NCBI GenBank assembly: GCA_021790055.1
Contig: JAJYIL010000280.1
Coordinates: forward strand, 1 to 5,089
Origin: Bacteroidota bacterium
GTDB taxonomy: Bacteria; Bacteroidota; Ignavibacteria; Ignavibacteriales; Ignavibacteriaceae
Direction of reading: 5' to 3'
DNA length: 5,089 bases
Positions 1 through 5,089 of this stretch are shown here, piece by piece. Under the pieces are notes generated by a model. That model was not told the origin of the DNA and searched no databases. It saw nothing but the letters and a program-made list of their open reading frames with translations. The position numbers were made by a program, and so were the translations under genes. How positions within the stretch are numbered: position 1 is the stretch's first letter; every line of letters begins with the position of its first letter.

Positions 1-3
1 CCC

Positions 4-31
4 AATGCCCTTTGCTCTATGCGCTATGCTT
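4..31. repeat. Degenerate 7-bp tandem repeat, edge of a possible longer array
   Basis: Four consecutive heptamers in register read AATGCCC, TTTGCTC, TATGCGC, TATGCTT, giving a consensus close to TATGCNC; the next seven bases (TAACCTA) have decayed from it. The array runs into the left edge of the window, so its full length is unknown. It lies in non-coding DNA beyond the 3' end of the rpiB-like gene. A 7-bp period is not a codon multiple, which argues against a coding origin. Degenerate heptamer arrays occur between genes in several bacterial groups; their function here is unknown. Confidence 0.55.
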
Positions 32-43
32 TAACCTAACATG

Positions 44-84
44 AGTCGCTTCTAAGTCGCTTTAATTGAAGATTTGAAGCGATT
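44..84. repeat. Short direct repeats plus inverted copy (hairpin-forming)
   Basis: AGTCGCTT occurs at 44-51 and again at 55-62, an 11-nt period. A near-inverted copy, AAGCGATT, follows at 77-84. Bases 55-65 can pair with 74-84 in an 11-bp stem (two G-T pairs) around an 8-nt loop. On the minus strand this lies about 70 nt past the stop codon of the rpiB-like gene, so it could protect or end the operon transcript. There is no T-run after the stem on either strand, so it is not a canonical rho-independent terminator. The rest of 1-151 shows no gene. Confidence 0.4.
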
Positions 85-151
85 AAGTAGCCGTTCATAC
101 GGGTGCTGGCAGGGAAGCTTTTGTTGTGTGGTTATATGAGGAGTTGAACTT

Positions 152-799
152 TTACTTCAAGTTCCTTCGCTCAATTGCTGAAATTTTATCAAGCCTCTTC
201 TGGTGTCTGCCTCCTTCAAATTTAGAGCCGAGCCAGGCTTCAATAATTGATTTGACTGTTTCTTCACCTAATGCCTTTGCGCCGAGCGTTAAAATATTTG
301 CATTATTATGTTCCCTCGCGCTTCTCGCTGTGAATTCATTATAACAGTTTGCAGCGCGGATTCCATGCACTTTGTTTGCAGTAATTGCTGATGGATTTCC
401 TGTAGCATCAATTATAATTCCCCAGCCGGCAATTCCTTCTTTTACTTTTGAAGCTACTGCAAAGGCGAAGTCAGGATAGTCGCATGATTTTTCATCAAAT
501 GTTCCGGCGTCAATTACTTCAAATCCTTTGTCTGCTAAAATTTTTACAACCAAATTTTTTAACTTGAATCCGGTATGGTCGGAGCCGATTGCAACTTTAT
601 TGGAATTAGTATGAGGCGATAGAAGATTTTCTTCTACATCGATAATTGAAGTCGGCAGCTTTTCAACGGTCTTCATTCCCAATTCATTTATTTTATCTTT
701 TGCCGAAGGCGTTAGAATTTCATTTCCGTCAAGAGGAATAGCTCTAATTCCGTTCTTAAAAATTCTTATTACATCTAATTCGGTAATTAATTTTTTCAT
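152..799 (-). CDS. rpiB: RpiB/LacA/LacB-family sugar-phosphate isomerase-like protein with N-terminal extension
   Basis: A 215-residue protein in two parts. Residues about 68-212 are an RpiB-type domain: IGSDHTGF (71-78), DYPDFA (107-112), TANKVHGIRAA (140-150), REHNNANILTLG (162-173) and FEGGRHQKR (194-202). Family members interconvert aldose and ketose phosphates such as ribose 5-phosphate and ribulose 5-phosphate in the cytoplasm. Classical RpiB has CGTG with a catalytic cysteine; here the segment is DATG, with Asp131 in the Cys position. SDH (73-75) and His164-Asn165 are kept, so it may be active on another substrate or by altered chemistry. Residues 1-45 (LITELDV near 4-10, ILTPSAKD 28-35) are absent from ordinary RpiB of about 145-150 residues and resemble the ITE...TPxAxD module I recall from microcompartment-associated proteins. 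I prefer the start at 799 because GGAGAA lies 10 nt upstream; an in-frame ATG at 826 would add nine residues but has no well-placed ribosome site. Last gene of the cluster. Fold secure, reaction uncertain. Confidence 0.85.
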   Translation of the reverse strand: MKKLITELDVIRIFKNGIRAIPLDGNEILTPSAKDKINELGMKTVEKLPTSIIDVEENLLSPHTNSNKVAIGSDHTGFKLKNLVVKILADKGFEVIDAGTFDEKSCDYPDFAFAVASKVKEGIAGWGIIIDATGNPSAITANKVHGIRAANCYNEFTARSAREHNNANILTLGAKALGEETVKSIIEAWLGSKFEGGRHQKRLDKISAIERRNLK

Positions 800-803
800 C
801 AGC

Positions 804-832
804 AAAAAATTCTCCGGCAAAAGCATACCGGA
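804..832 (-). promoter_or_regulatory. Hairpin with T-tract overlapping the rpiB-like ribosome binding site
   Basis: Read on the minus strand, TCCGG (832-828) and CCGGA (817-813) form 5-bp arms around a 10-nt loop, followed after three bases by six T (809-804). The Shine-Dalgarno-like GGAGAA (815-810) begins inside the 3' arm, and the alternative ATG at 826 lies in the loop. The element sits between manC and the rpiB-like gene. It could be a weak attenuator or terminator, or could mask the ribosome site; the short stem makes chance possible. Confidence 0.3.
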
Positions 833-850
833 TAAACTAACCGTTCCTCT

Positions 851-1918
851 TTATAAGTGTTGAGTTAATTTATTTATTTTCAGATGGTCAACAATCTTCT
901 TTACTTCCTGCGCCTGATCACGGCGGCATACCAACAATGCATCATCGGTGTTAATGATAATTAAATTTTCAACCCCGATTACCGCACTGAATTTATTCGG
1001 AGAATAAATATAGGAATCTGCCGTCATCTGTGTAAACACTTTCCCGATTAAAGCATTGCCATCTTCATTCTTATCGCTCAGTTGATAAACTTCTTCCCAG
1101 CTTCCTACATCGCTCCAGGAGAATTCTCCTTTGGTTAGAAAAACTTTCTGAGATTTTTCCATTATACCGTAGTCAATCGAAATATTTCTAAGGAGACCGT
1201 AAACATTTGAAAGCGTGCTCTCAAACTTTGATAAGCCTATATCTTTTTTAATTGTCTCCAAGCCTTCATTAAGTTCCGGCATGTGAATTTTTATCTCATC
1301 AAGAATTGCGTCGACTCTCCAGATAAACATACCGCTGTTCCAGAAGAAATCTCCGCTTTCGACAAATCTAACCGCGGTTGCGTAATTCGGCTTTTCTGCA
1401 AATGTATAAACCTTGAATATTCCTTCTTCAATTGTCTTTTCATCAATCTGAATGTAGCCGTATCCGGTCTCGGGGCGAGTTGGCTTAATTCCAATTGTTA
1501 AAAGTCCTTTTGATTTGTAAGCATAGCCGGCTGCCCCTTTCAAAGTAGAGTGAAAAGCTTCTACGCCTTTTATAATATGGTCCGCCGGTAAAATAATTGT
1601 AACACCGTCTTTGCATTTCTTTTCAATTATAATTGAAGCGAGTCCAATACATGCTGCAGTGTTTCTGCCGAACGGTTCTTCAATTATATTTCCTGCCGGT
1701 AACTGGGGGAGCTGATTTGCAATTTCATTTTTTTGAACTTTGTTGGTAATGATAAAAATATTTTCGTTCTTAATAATTCCATCAAGACGGGCAACCGTAT
1801 CCTGGATCATTGTTCGCTCCCCAAAAATCTTTAGTAATTGTTTTGGAGTTTTTTCTTTGCTTCTCGGCCAGAACCTTGAACCAACTCCGCCTGCCATAAT
1901 TACTGCAAATAATTCCAT
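851..1918 (-). CDS. manC: Mannose-1-phosphate guanylyltransferase (GDP-mannose pyrophosphorylase)
   Basis: Cytoplasmic nucleotidyltransferase joining GTP and mannose 1-phosphate to give GDP-mannose and pyrophosphate, the activated sugar for mannose- and fucose-containing surface glycans. The 355 residues show the full family signature: the nucleotide-binding loop AGGVGSRFWPRS (9-20) followed by PKQ (25-27), EPFGRNTAAC (81-90), LPADHII (110-116), RPETGYGYI (148-156), FAEKPN (173-178), FFWNSGMFIW (191-200), SIDYGIMEKS (247-256) and FSWSDVGSW (266-274). The length matches the short single-function form; the C-terminal cupin-type phosphomannose isomerase domain of the longer bifunctional enzymes (about 470 residues) is absent. 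The start codon overlaps the stop of the upstream gene (TAATG) and is preceded by AAGGA with a 9-nt spacer, so the start is well supported and translation is probably coupled. No key motif is missing. Confidence 0.95.
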   Translation of the reverse strand: MELFAVIMAGGVGSRFWPRSKEKTPKQLLKIFGERTMIQDTVARLDGIIKNENIFIITNKVQKNEIANQLPQLPAGNIIEEPFGRNTAACIGLASIIIEKKCKDGVTIILPADHIIKGVEAFHSTLKGAAGYAYKSKGLLTIGIKPTRPETGYGYIQIDEKTIEEGIFKVYTFAEKPNYATAVRFVESGDFFWNSGMFIWRVDAILDEIKIHMPELNEGLETIKKDIGLSKFESTLSNVYGLLRNISIDYGIMEKSQKVFLTKGEFSWSDVGSWEEVYQLSDKNEDGNALIGKVFTQMTADSYIYSPNKFSAVIGVENLIIINTDDALLVCRRDQAQEVKKIVDHLKINKLTQHL

Positions 1919-2808
1919 TAAATCATGTCCTTGATTTTTATAGATTGAATTTTTCTGCCCAATTCTTCAGCCTTGTTTAGATAATTTGTAATATCTACTT
2001 CTTTCCCTTTTACTACAGCCACAATAACAATCATGCAAGCTCTCATCGCTTCAATGACTTCCCTTCCAGGCATAAGTTCTCTAACGCGGATTAACAATAA
2101 AGCTTTGGCAATAATGTTGTGCATGTTCGCAATTATTTCGAAACCAATTTTTGCCGATAGCTCACCGTTTGTCTTCATGATTTTTGAAAATTCAATTAAC
2201 TCGTCAGCGTTAATCACATTATTCACTAATTGCTTCAGCATCGAATCCAGGGGCTTTATAGGCTTTAATATTTCAGATTCATAGTTTTGAATTAGAACGT
2301 CCTGGTCGTCTTTTTCTTCATCAAGAATTAATTTTTCCTTTATTGTTTCCGTTTCCGGCTTAATAAAAGCAATTTCATCCGGATTTCTTTTCGATAGGTC
2401 AATGCTTATCCCATTTAACTCTTCCTTAGGCTTAGCCGAAGGATTTATTTCAATTTCTACCTTCCCATGAAGCTTATCCAGCGCTTTTCTAAGTGTAGCC
2501 GGATTGACCATGTCGAGCATGTGGCTTAAGTCCTTAATTAGAAATTGACTGTGCTCTTTAAATTTTTCCGACAGCTTGAACAAATCAACTTGACCCTGCG
2601 TAAGGAAATTGTAAATCTCGTTCAACCGGATTGCAAGCGTTGAAAGCTCGGTAATTTTTTTCATGCCTCTTAAATCTTCCGAAAGATTCTCCGAACGCGC
2701 TATCTCTTCGCGGAGAAGCGCAACAGCTTCAATCTTCTCCGTACTCAAACGCAGGTTATTTGAAGCGGCTGATATGCTTTGAACGATATATTGCTTTATC
2801 AAGTCCAT
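1918..2808 (-). CDS. Conserved-looking hypothetical protein, helical, two domains with acidic linker
   Basis: I do not recognise this 296-residue protein. It has no signal peptide and no full-length membrane segment, so it is probably cytoplasmic. Residues about 1-115 look strongly alpha-helical, with regular hydrophobic spacing and many Lys/Glu/Arg, as in a helical bundle or coiled coil. Residues about 118-185 are rich in Pro, Glu, Asp and Lys (for example DEEKDDQD, 163-170) and look like a flexible linker. Residues about 186-290 form a second helical block containing AKALLLIRVRELMPGRE (234-250) and a hydrophobic run CMIVIVAVVKG (258-268), too short and charge-flanked for a clear transmembrane helix. 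It starts 13 nt after alr and its stop overlaps the manC start, so it is made with envelope-precursor enzymes. No catalytic motif is visible; an adaptor, scaffold or regulatory role is only a guess. No strong Shine-Dalgarno precedes the chosen ATG. Confidence 0.8.
   Translation of the reverse strand: MDLIKQYIVQSISAASNNLRLSTEKIEAVALLREEIARSENLSEDLRGMKKITELSTLAIRLNEIYNFLTQGQVDLFKLSEKFKEHSQFLIKDLSHMLDMVNPATLRKALDKLHGKVEIEINPSAKPKEELNGISIDLSKRNPDEIAFIKPETETIKEKLILDEEKDDQDVLIQNYESEILKPIKPLDSMLKQLVNNVINADELIEFSKIMKTNGELSAKIGFEIIANMHNIIAKALLLIRVRELMPGREVIEAMRACMIVIVAVVKGKEVDITNYLNKAEELGRKIQSIKIKDMI
1928..1932 (-). promoter_or_regulatory. Ribosome binding site for manC inside the upstream gene
   Basis: AAGGA on the minus strand, 9 nt before the manC ATG, lies within the last codons of the 296-residue gene. 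With the TAATG overlap it supports re-initiation or coupled translation of manC and fixes its start. Confidence 0.6.
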
Positions 2809-2821
2809 CTAAGCCACAAGC

Positions 2822-3961
2822 TTACTTATAATTCTTATAAATTCTCGGAACACGGTTGCTTATACCGCAAGTAATTTCATACGGGATCGTATTAAGTTCT
2901 TTGCACCAATCCCATGCGCATATTTCACGTCCATTATCCTTTCCGATAAGAGTTACCTTATCTCCGACTTTAACATCATCATGTTTTACGTCAAGCGTAA
3001 TCCTGTCCATCGAAACCCTGCCGACCTCGTTGTAAATCTTTCCATTGATTATCGCTTTTGCTTTGTTGGAAAGATTCCGGTTAAAACCGTCTGCGTAACC
3101 AATCGGCACGGAGGCAATTTTTGTCTTTTGTGTTGCAGTAAAAATCCTTCCATAGCCAACAGTTTCTTCCGGCTTTATTTCCTTTATACTGGCTACTCTC
3201 GAAATTATTGACATAACCGGGTAAAGCGGAAATGATTCCGTTGTCTCGGTCGACGGATGATAGCCGTATAGAATCATTCCCGGTCTCACCATGTCGAAAT
3301 AGCTGCCGGGCATATCGAGAATGGCGCCGCTGTTGGCTGCGTGAGCCAATCCGTAATTTATGTTCTTTTCTCTTAAATCTTTAAGCAAGTTCTTAAATCT
3401 TTTTAATTGAAAATCCGCAAAGTCTTTATTCAACTCATCCGAAGTTGCGAAATGAGTATAGATTCCGTCGATTAAAAAATTCTTGTTCCGGTTCAGCTTT
3501 TCAACAAATTTGAAAGACTCTTCGTAGCGGACTCCAAGACGGTTCATACCGGTATCAACTTTAATATGGATTTTTGTTTTCTTGCTTGAAGATTTTTTCC
3601 CTTCAAATTTTCTCTTGGCTTTCAATAATATATTAAGATGTTCTTCCTCAAAAACTGTGGATATCAAATTATATCTGAAAACTTCTTCGGCTTCGCTTTT
3701 CTCAAAAGGCTCAAACACCAAAATAGGCTGCTTAACTTTACGCTTTCTAAGCTCAACGGCTTCGTCGCATATTGAAACCGCATAATATTCCGGCTTTTTA
3801 TTTCCTAAAGAATTAAAAGCGCTAACAATCTCTTTCGCACCATGTCCGTAAGCGTCAGCCTTAACCACAGCCATTATGCGTGCCGGACCCACCTTCATCC
3901 TGATGTTCAAGTAATTCTTTTTAAGATTTGAAAGATTTATTAAGGCTACAGTAGGACGCAT
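2822..3961 (-). CDS. alr: Alanine racemase (PLP-dependent)
   Basis: Converts L-alanine to D-alanine in the cytoplasm, supplying D-Ala for the peptidoglycan stem peptide. The 379 residues match the usual family length and carry the expected landmarks: VVKADAYGHG (32-41) with Lys34 as the pyridoxal-phosphate lysine; KVDTGMNRLG (134-143), in which Lys134 and Arg141 correspond to the carbamylated lysine and the substrate-site arginine; RPGMILYG (226-233); VGYGRIF (268-274) with Tyr270 as the second catalytic base; VSMDRITLDV (316-325); and the C-terminal TIPYEITC...SNRVPRIY (358-376). An unusually lysine-rich loop lies at about 114-130. It is the first gene of the minus-strand cluster, next to the divergent intergenic region. 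The ATG at 3961 is chosen because the N-terminus aligns with family expectation; no clear Shine-Dalgarno precedes it, the upstream bases being A/T-rich. Confidence 0.96.
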   Translation of the reverse strand: MRPTVALINLSNLKKNYLNIRMKVGPARIMAVVKADAYGHGAKEIVSAFNSLGNKKPEYYAVSICDEAVELRKRKVKQPILVFEPFEKSEAEEVFRYNLISTVFEEEHLNILLKAKRKFEGKKSSSKKTKIHIKVDTGMNRLGVRYEESFKFVEKLNRNKNFLIDGIYTHFATSDELNKDFADFQLKRFKNLLKDLREKNINYGLAHAANSGAILDMPGSYFDMVRPGMILYGYHPSTETTESFPLYPVMSIISRVASIKEIKPEETVGYGRIFTATQKTKIASVPIGYADGFNRNLSNKAKAIINGKIYNEVGRVSMDRITLDVKHDDVKVGDKVTLIGKDNGREICAWDWCKELNTIPYEITCGISNRVPRIYKNYK

Positions 3962-3997
3962 CAGTAAATTTTTTATTATCGCTCGAAAATATAAATT

Positions 3998-4012
3998 TTA
4001 TAACAGTTATAA
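3998..4012. repeat. Perfect 15-bp palindrome, possible operator upstream of alr
   Basis: TTATAAC-A-GTTATAA: two perfect 7-nt arms around one central base, centred 44 nt before the alr ATG. The symmetry and position, overlapping a TATAAC/TATAAA-type -10 sequence on the minus strand, suit a binding site for a dimeric repressor or a promoter core. Being all A/T except for one G/C pair per arm, it could also arise by chance in this AT-rich DNA. Confidence 0.4.
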
Positions 4013-4032
4013 GCAATTAAGAAGTAGTTCAA
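4006..4032 (-). promoter_or_regulatory. Possible promoter for the alr operon
   Basis: On the minus strand TTGAAC (4032-4027) and TATAAC (4011-4006) are separated by 15 nt, slightly short of the usual 16-18. The -10-like box is one arm of the 15-bp palindrome. A better -10 match, TATAAT, occurs further upstream at 4044-4039 but its nearest TTGAAA (4071-4066) is 21 nt away. Choice between them is uncertain. Confidence 0.25.
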
Positions 4033-4272
4033 TGGAAAATTATAATTAACGTACCTTACAAGCCATTTCAACTTTGTAAACTTCGTAATCGTATCTTCTC
4101 TTAATTGAGAAAAGTATCTGAATCATCATTCTTACTTATGAAAAATAAATTCTTTAATAATCTTGCACTAATCATTGTATTAGGGAAAATCCGAAATTGT
4201 TCGCTTGGCATATATCTTGTCGCAGTAAGGGCAATTAAAAAGTTCCAATAGAAATTAAAAAACGAAAATTTC

Positions 4273-4301
4273 TTGACATCAATTAAAGTATCGCAAAAAT
4301 T
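4273..4301 (+). promoter_or_regulatory. Possible promoter for the nuo operon
   Basis: A perfect TTGACA at 4273-4278 follows A-rich tracts that resemble an UP element and lies 48 nt before the nuoA ATG. At the normal 16-17 nt spacing only weak -10 matches exist (AAAAAT or AAAATT, 4295-4301). The -35 box is good, the -10 poor, so this is tentative. Confidence 0.3.
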
Positions 4302-4326
4302 TTTTAATAAATAATTTATAGACAAA

Positions 4327-4749
4327 ATGTTAACTGACTTCGGAAGAATATTCGCATTTATGCTGCTTGCAGCGGTATTTGTTGTTGTTGCGATAATAGC
4401 TGCAAAATTTATTCGACCTTCCAGATCTTCAACAGAAAAATTAATGACTTATGAATGCGGCGAAGATCCCGTTGGCTCTCCCTGGGTTAAATTCAATATC
4501 CGTTTTTACGTTGTTGCTCTTATCTTTTTGATTTTTGATGTTGAAATAGTTTTACTGATTCCCTGGGCGCTTGTTTATAAAGAATTTGGTTTCGGAGGAT
4601 TTCTTATCGGTGCAATTTTCTTATTTCTACTTGGACTTGGAATGGCTTACGAATGGAGAAAAGGAGACCTCGAATGGGAAAAGCCTAAAGTTGTTCCACC
4701 TGTTTTAACTAAAGAACAAGTCGTTGAAGAAGTTGAGGTACATACTTGA
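4327..4749 (+). CDS. nuoA: NADH-quinone oxidoreductase subunit A (complex I)
   Basis: Membrane-arm subunit of respiratory complex I (equivalent to mitochondrial ND3), located in the cytoplasmic membrane near the quinone-binding cavity. The 140-residue protein has the three expected transmembrane helices at about 7-28, 60-82 and 88-108. The conserved loop between helices 1 and 2 reads YECGEDPVGSPW (42-53), with Cys44 in the position of the ND3 loop cysteine, and helix 2 carries the FDVEIVLLIPWA block (70-81) with the conserved acidic Asp71 and Glu73. The tail beyond about residue 110 is hydrophilic and ends in an acidic stretch, which varies among family members. First gene of a complex I operon, followed 71 nt later by nuoB. 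The start at 4327 gives the normal N-terminus; there is no evident Shine-Dalgarno, only AT-rich sequence. Confidence 0.96.
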   Translation: MLTDFGRIFAFMLLAAVFVVVAIIAAKFIRPSRSSTEKLMTYECGEDPVGSPWVKFNIRFYVVALIFLIFDVEIVLLIPWALVYKEFGFGGFLIGAIFLFLLGLGMAYEWRKGDLEWEKPKVVPPVLTKEQVVEEVEVHT

Positions 4750-4820
4750 TTTTTTTTACTGCGGAATCCAGGAATAGTACCGAAACTACATGTCAAATAA
4801 TTATAAATGAATTTTAGTAT

Positions 4821-5089
4821 ATGGGCTTATTAGACAAACAATTCACAAACGACAGCATAGTAATAGCTAAAGTAGATGATCTGCTTAACTGGGCAAGATT
4901 GTCATCGCTCTGGCAAGTCGGTTTCGGACTCGCGTGCTGCGCTATTGAAATGATGGCTACTTCAGCATCGCATTATGATTTTGACCGCTTCGGTGTTATT
5001 CCGCGTCCTTCTCCGCGTCAATCCGACGTAATCATTATTTCCGGCACCGTTACTCTAAAAATGGCATCGCGTATAAAAAGATTATATGA
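4821..5089 (+). CDS. nuoB: NADH-quinone oxidoreductase subunit B, 5' part (cut by window edge)
   Basis: Peripheral-arm subunit of complex I that carries the terminal iron-sulfur cluster N2, the electron donor to quinone. The first 89 codons are present and the frame is open to the right edge (the final TATGA is read TAT-GA, not a stop). Translation shows LLNWARLSSLW (21-31), GFGLACCAIEMM (34-45) with the adjacent cluster-ligand cysteines Cys39 and Cys40, RFGVIPRPSPRQSDV (56-70) and SGTVTLKMA (74-82), all typical of NuoB. The remaining two cysteine ligands lie beyond the window. An in-frame TAG at 4815-4817 rules out a start further upstream, so the ATG at 4821 is the natural one. There is no recognisable Shine-Dalgarno. 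Order nuoA-nuoB is the usual one. Confidence 0.95.
   Translation, partial: MGLLDKQFTNDSIVIAKVDDLLNWARLSSLWQVGFGLACCAIEMMATSASHYDFDRFGVIPRPSPRQSDVIIISGTVTLKMASRIKRLY

Larger units (their letters stand above)
3962..4326. other. Divergent intergenic region between alr and nuoA
   Basis: 365 nt of strongly AT-rich DNA separate the start codons of two divergent operons. It must contain or adjoin the promoters for both. Visible elements are a perfect 15-bp palindrome near alr, -35/-10-like boxes on each strand (listed separately) and A-rich tracts around 4235-4270 upstream of a TTGACA box. A 74-codon minus-strand reading frame (4325-4101) crosses the region but does not look like a gene. I see no tRNA, riboswitch or convincing terminator. 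Confidence 0.7.

Noticed and set aside
146..164. Six-bp inverted repeat GAACTT/AAGTTC around the rpiB-like stop codon
   Set aside because: The stem is short and AT-rich, no T-run follows on the minus strand, and most of it is coding sequence.
126..344. 72-codon plus-strand reading frame over the 3' part of the rpiB-like gene
   Set aside because: Almost wholly antisense to a well-supported conserved gene, with no family resemblance.
1283..1501. Opposite-strand and alternate-frame reading frames inside manC (also 1291-1494 and 1740-1934)
   Set aside because: They overlap the conserved manC coding sequence and show no protein-like motifs.
2033..2284. 83-codon plus-strand reading frame antisense to the 296-residue gene
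   Set aside because: The minus-strand frame is longer, is tightly packed with its neighbours and has a coherent helical composition; the antisense frame has no ribosome site or motif.
2981..3211. Plus-strand reading frames antisense to alr (also 3582-3785)
   Set aside because: Shadow frames of a conserved enzyme gene.
4168..4183. CTAAT...ATTAG inverted repeat in the divergent region
   Set aside because: Five-bp A/T-rich arms are expected by chance in this base composition.
4101..4325. 74-codon minus-strand reading frame in the divergent intergenic region
   Set aside because: Its composition is Phe/Leu/Ile/Asn-rich as expected from translated AT-rich non-coding DNA, it has no ribosome site or recognisable motif, and it would occupy the nuoA promoter region.
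5085..5089. Apparent TGA at the right edge as the end of nuoB
   Set aside because: It is out of frame; the reading frame is TAT then an incomplete GA codon, so nuoB continues beyond the window.

Overview
The window is AT-rich bacterial chromosome with two divergent gene blocks. I see no phage, transposase, CRISPR array, tRNA or rRNA. The AT-rich coding sequence, the weak or absent Shine-Dalgarno sites before several genes and the gene complement fit a member of the Bacteroidota/Chlorobiota/Ignavibacteriota (FCB) group, perhaps an Ignavibacteria-like organism. That placement is inferred from general character, not from a marker-gene comparison.

Minus strand, 3961 down to 152: a compact four-gene cluster read in the order alanine racemase (alr), an unrecognised 296-residue helical protein, mannose-1-phosphate guanylyltransferase (manC) and an RpiB/LacA/LacB-family protein. 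Gaps are 13 nt, a 1-nt stop/start overlap (TAATG), and about 50 nt. This looks like one operon. alr and manC both make cell-envelope precursors (D-alanine for peptidoglycan, GDP-mannose for surface glycans). The last gene is the odd one: it has an N-terminal extension of the kind I associate with bacterial-microcompartment proteins, and an aspartate where classical RpiB has its catalytic cysteine.

Plus strand, 4327 to the right edge: nuoA (complete) and nuoB (5' part only), the start of a complex I (NADH:quinone oxidoreductase) operon.

Between the blocks lies a 365-nt AT-rich divergent intergenic region (3962-4326). It should hold the promoters for both operons; it contains a perfect 15-bp palindrome close to alr and a TTGACA box upstream of nuoA. 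The left end (1-151), downstream of the rpiB-like gene, is non-coding. It holds the edge of a degenerate 7-bp tandem repeat and a small cluster of direct and inverted repeats.

No wholly new system is evident. The points most worth a second look are the Cys-to-Asp RpiB-like protein with its extension, the heptamer repeat at the left edge, the unknown protein coupled to manC, and the hairpin that overlaps the rpiB-like ribosome binding site.
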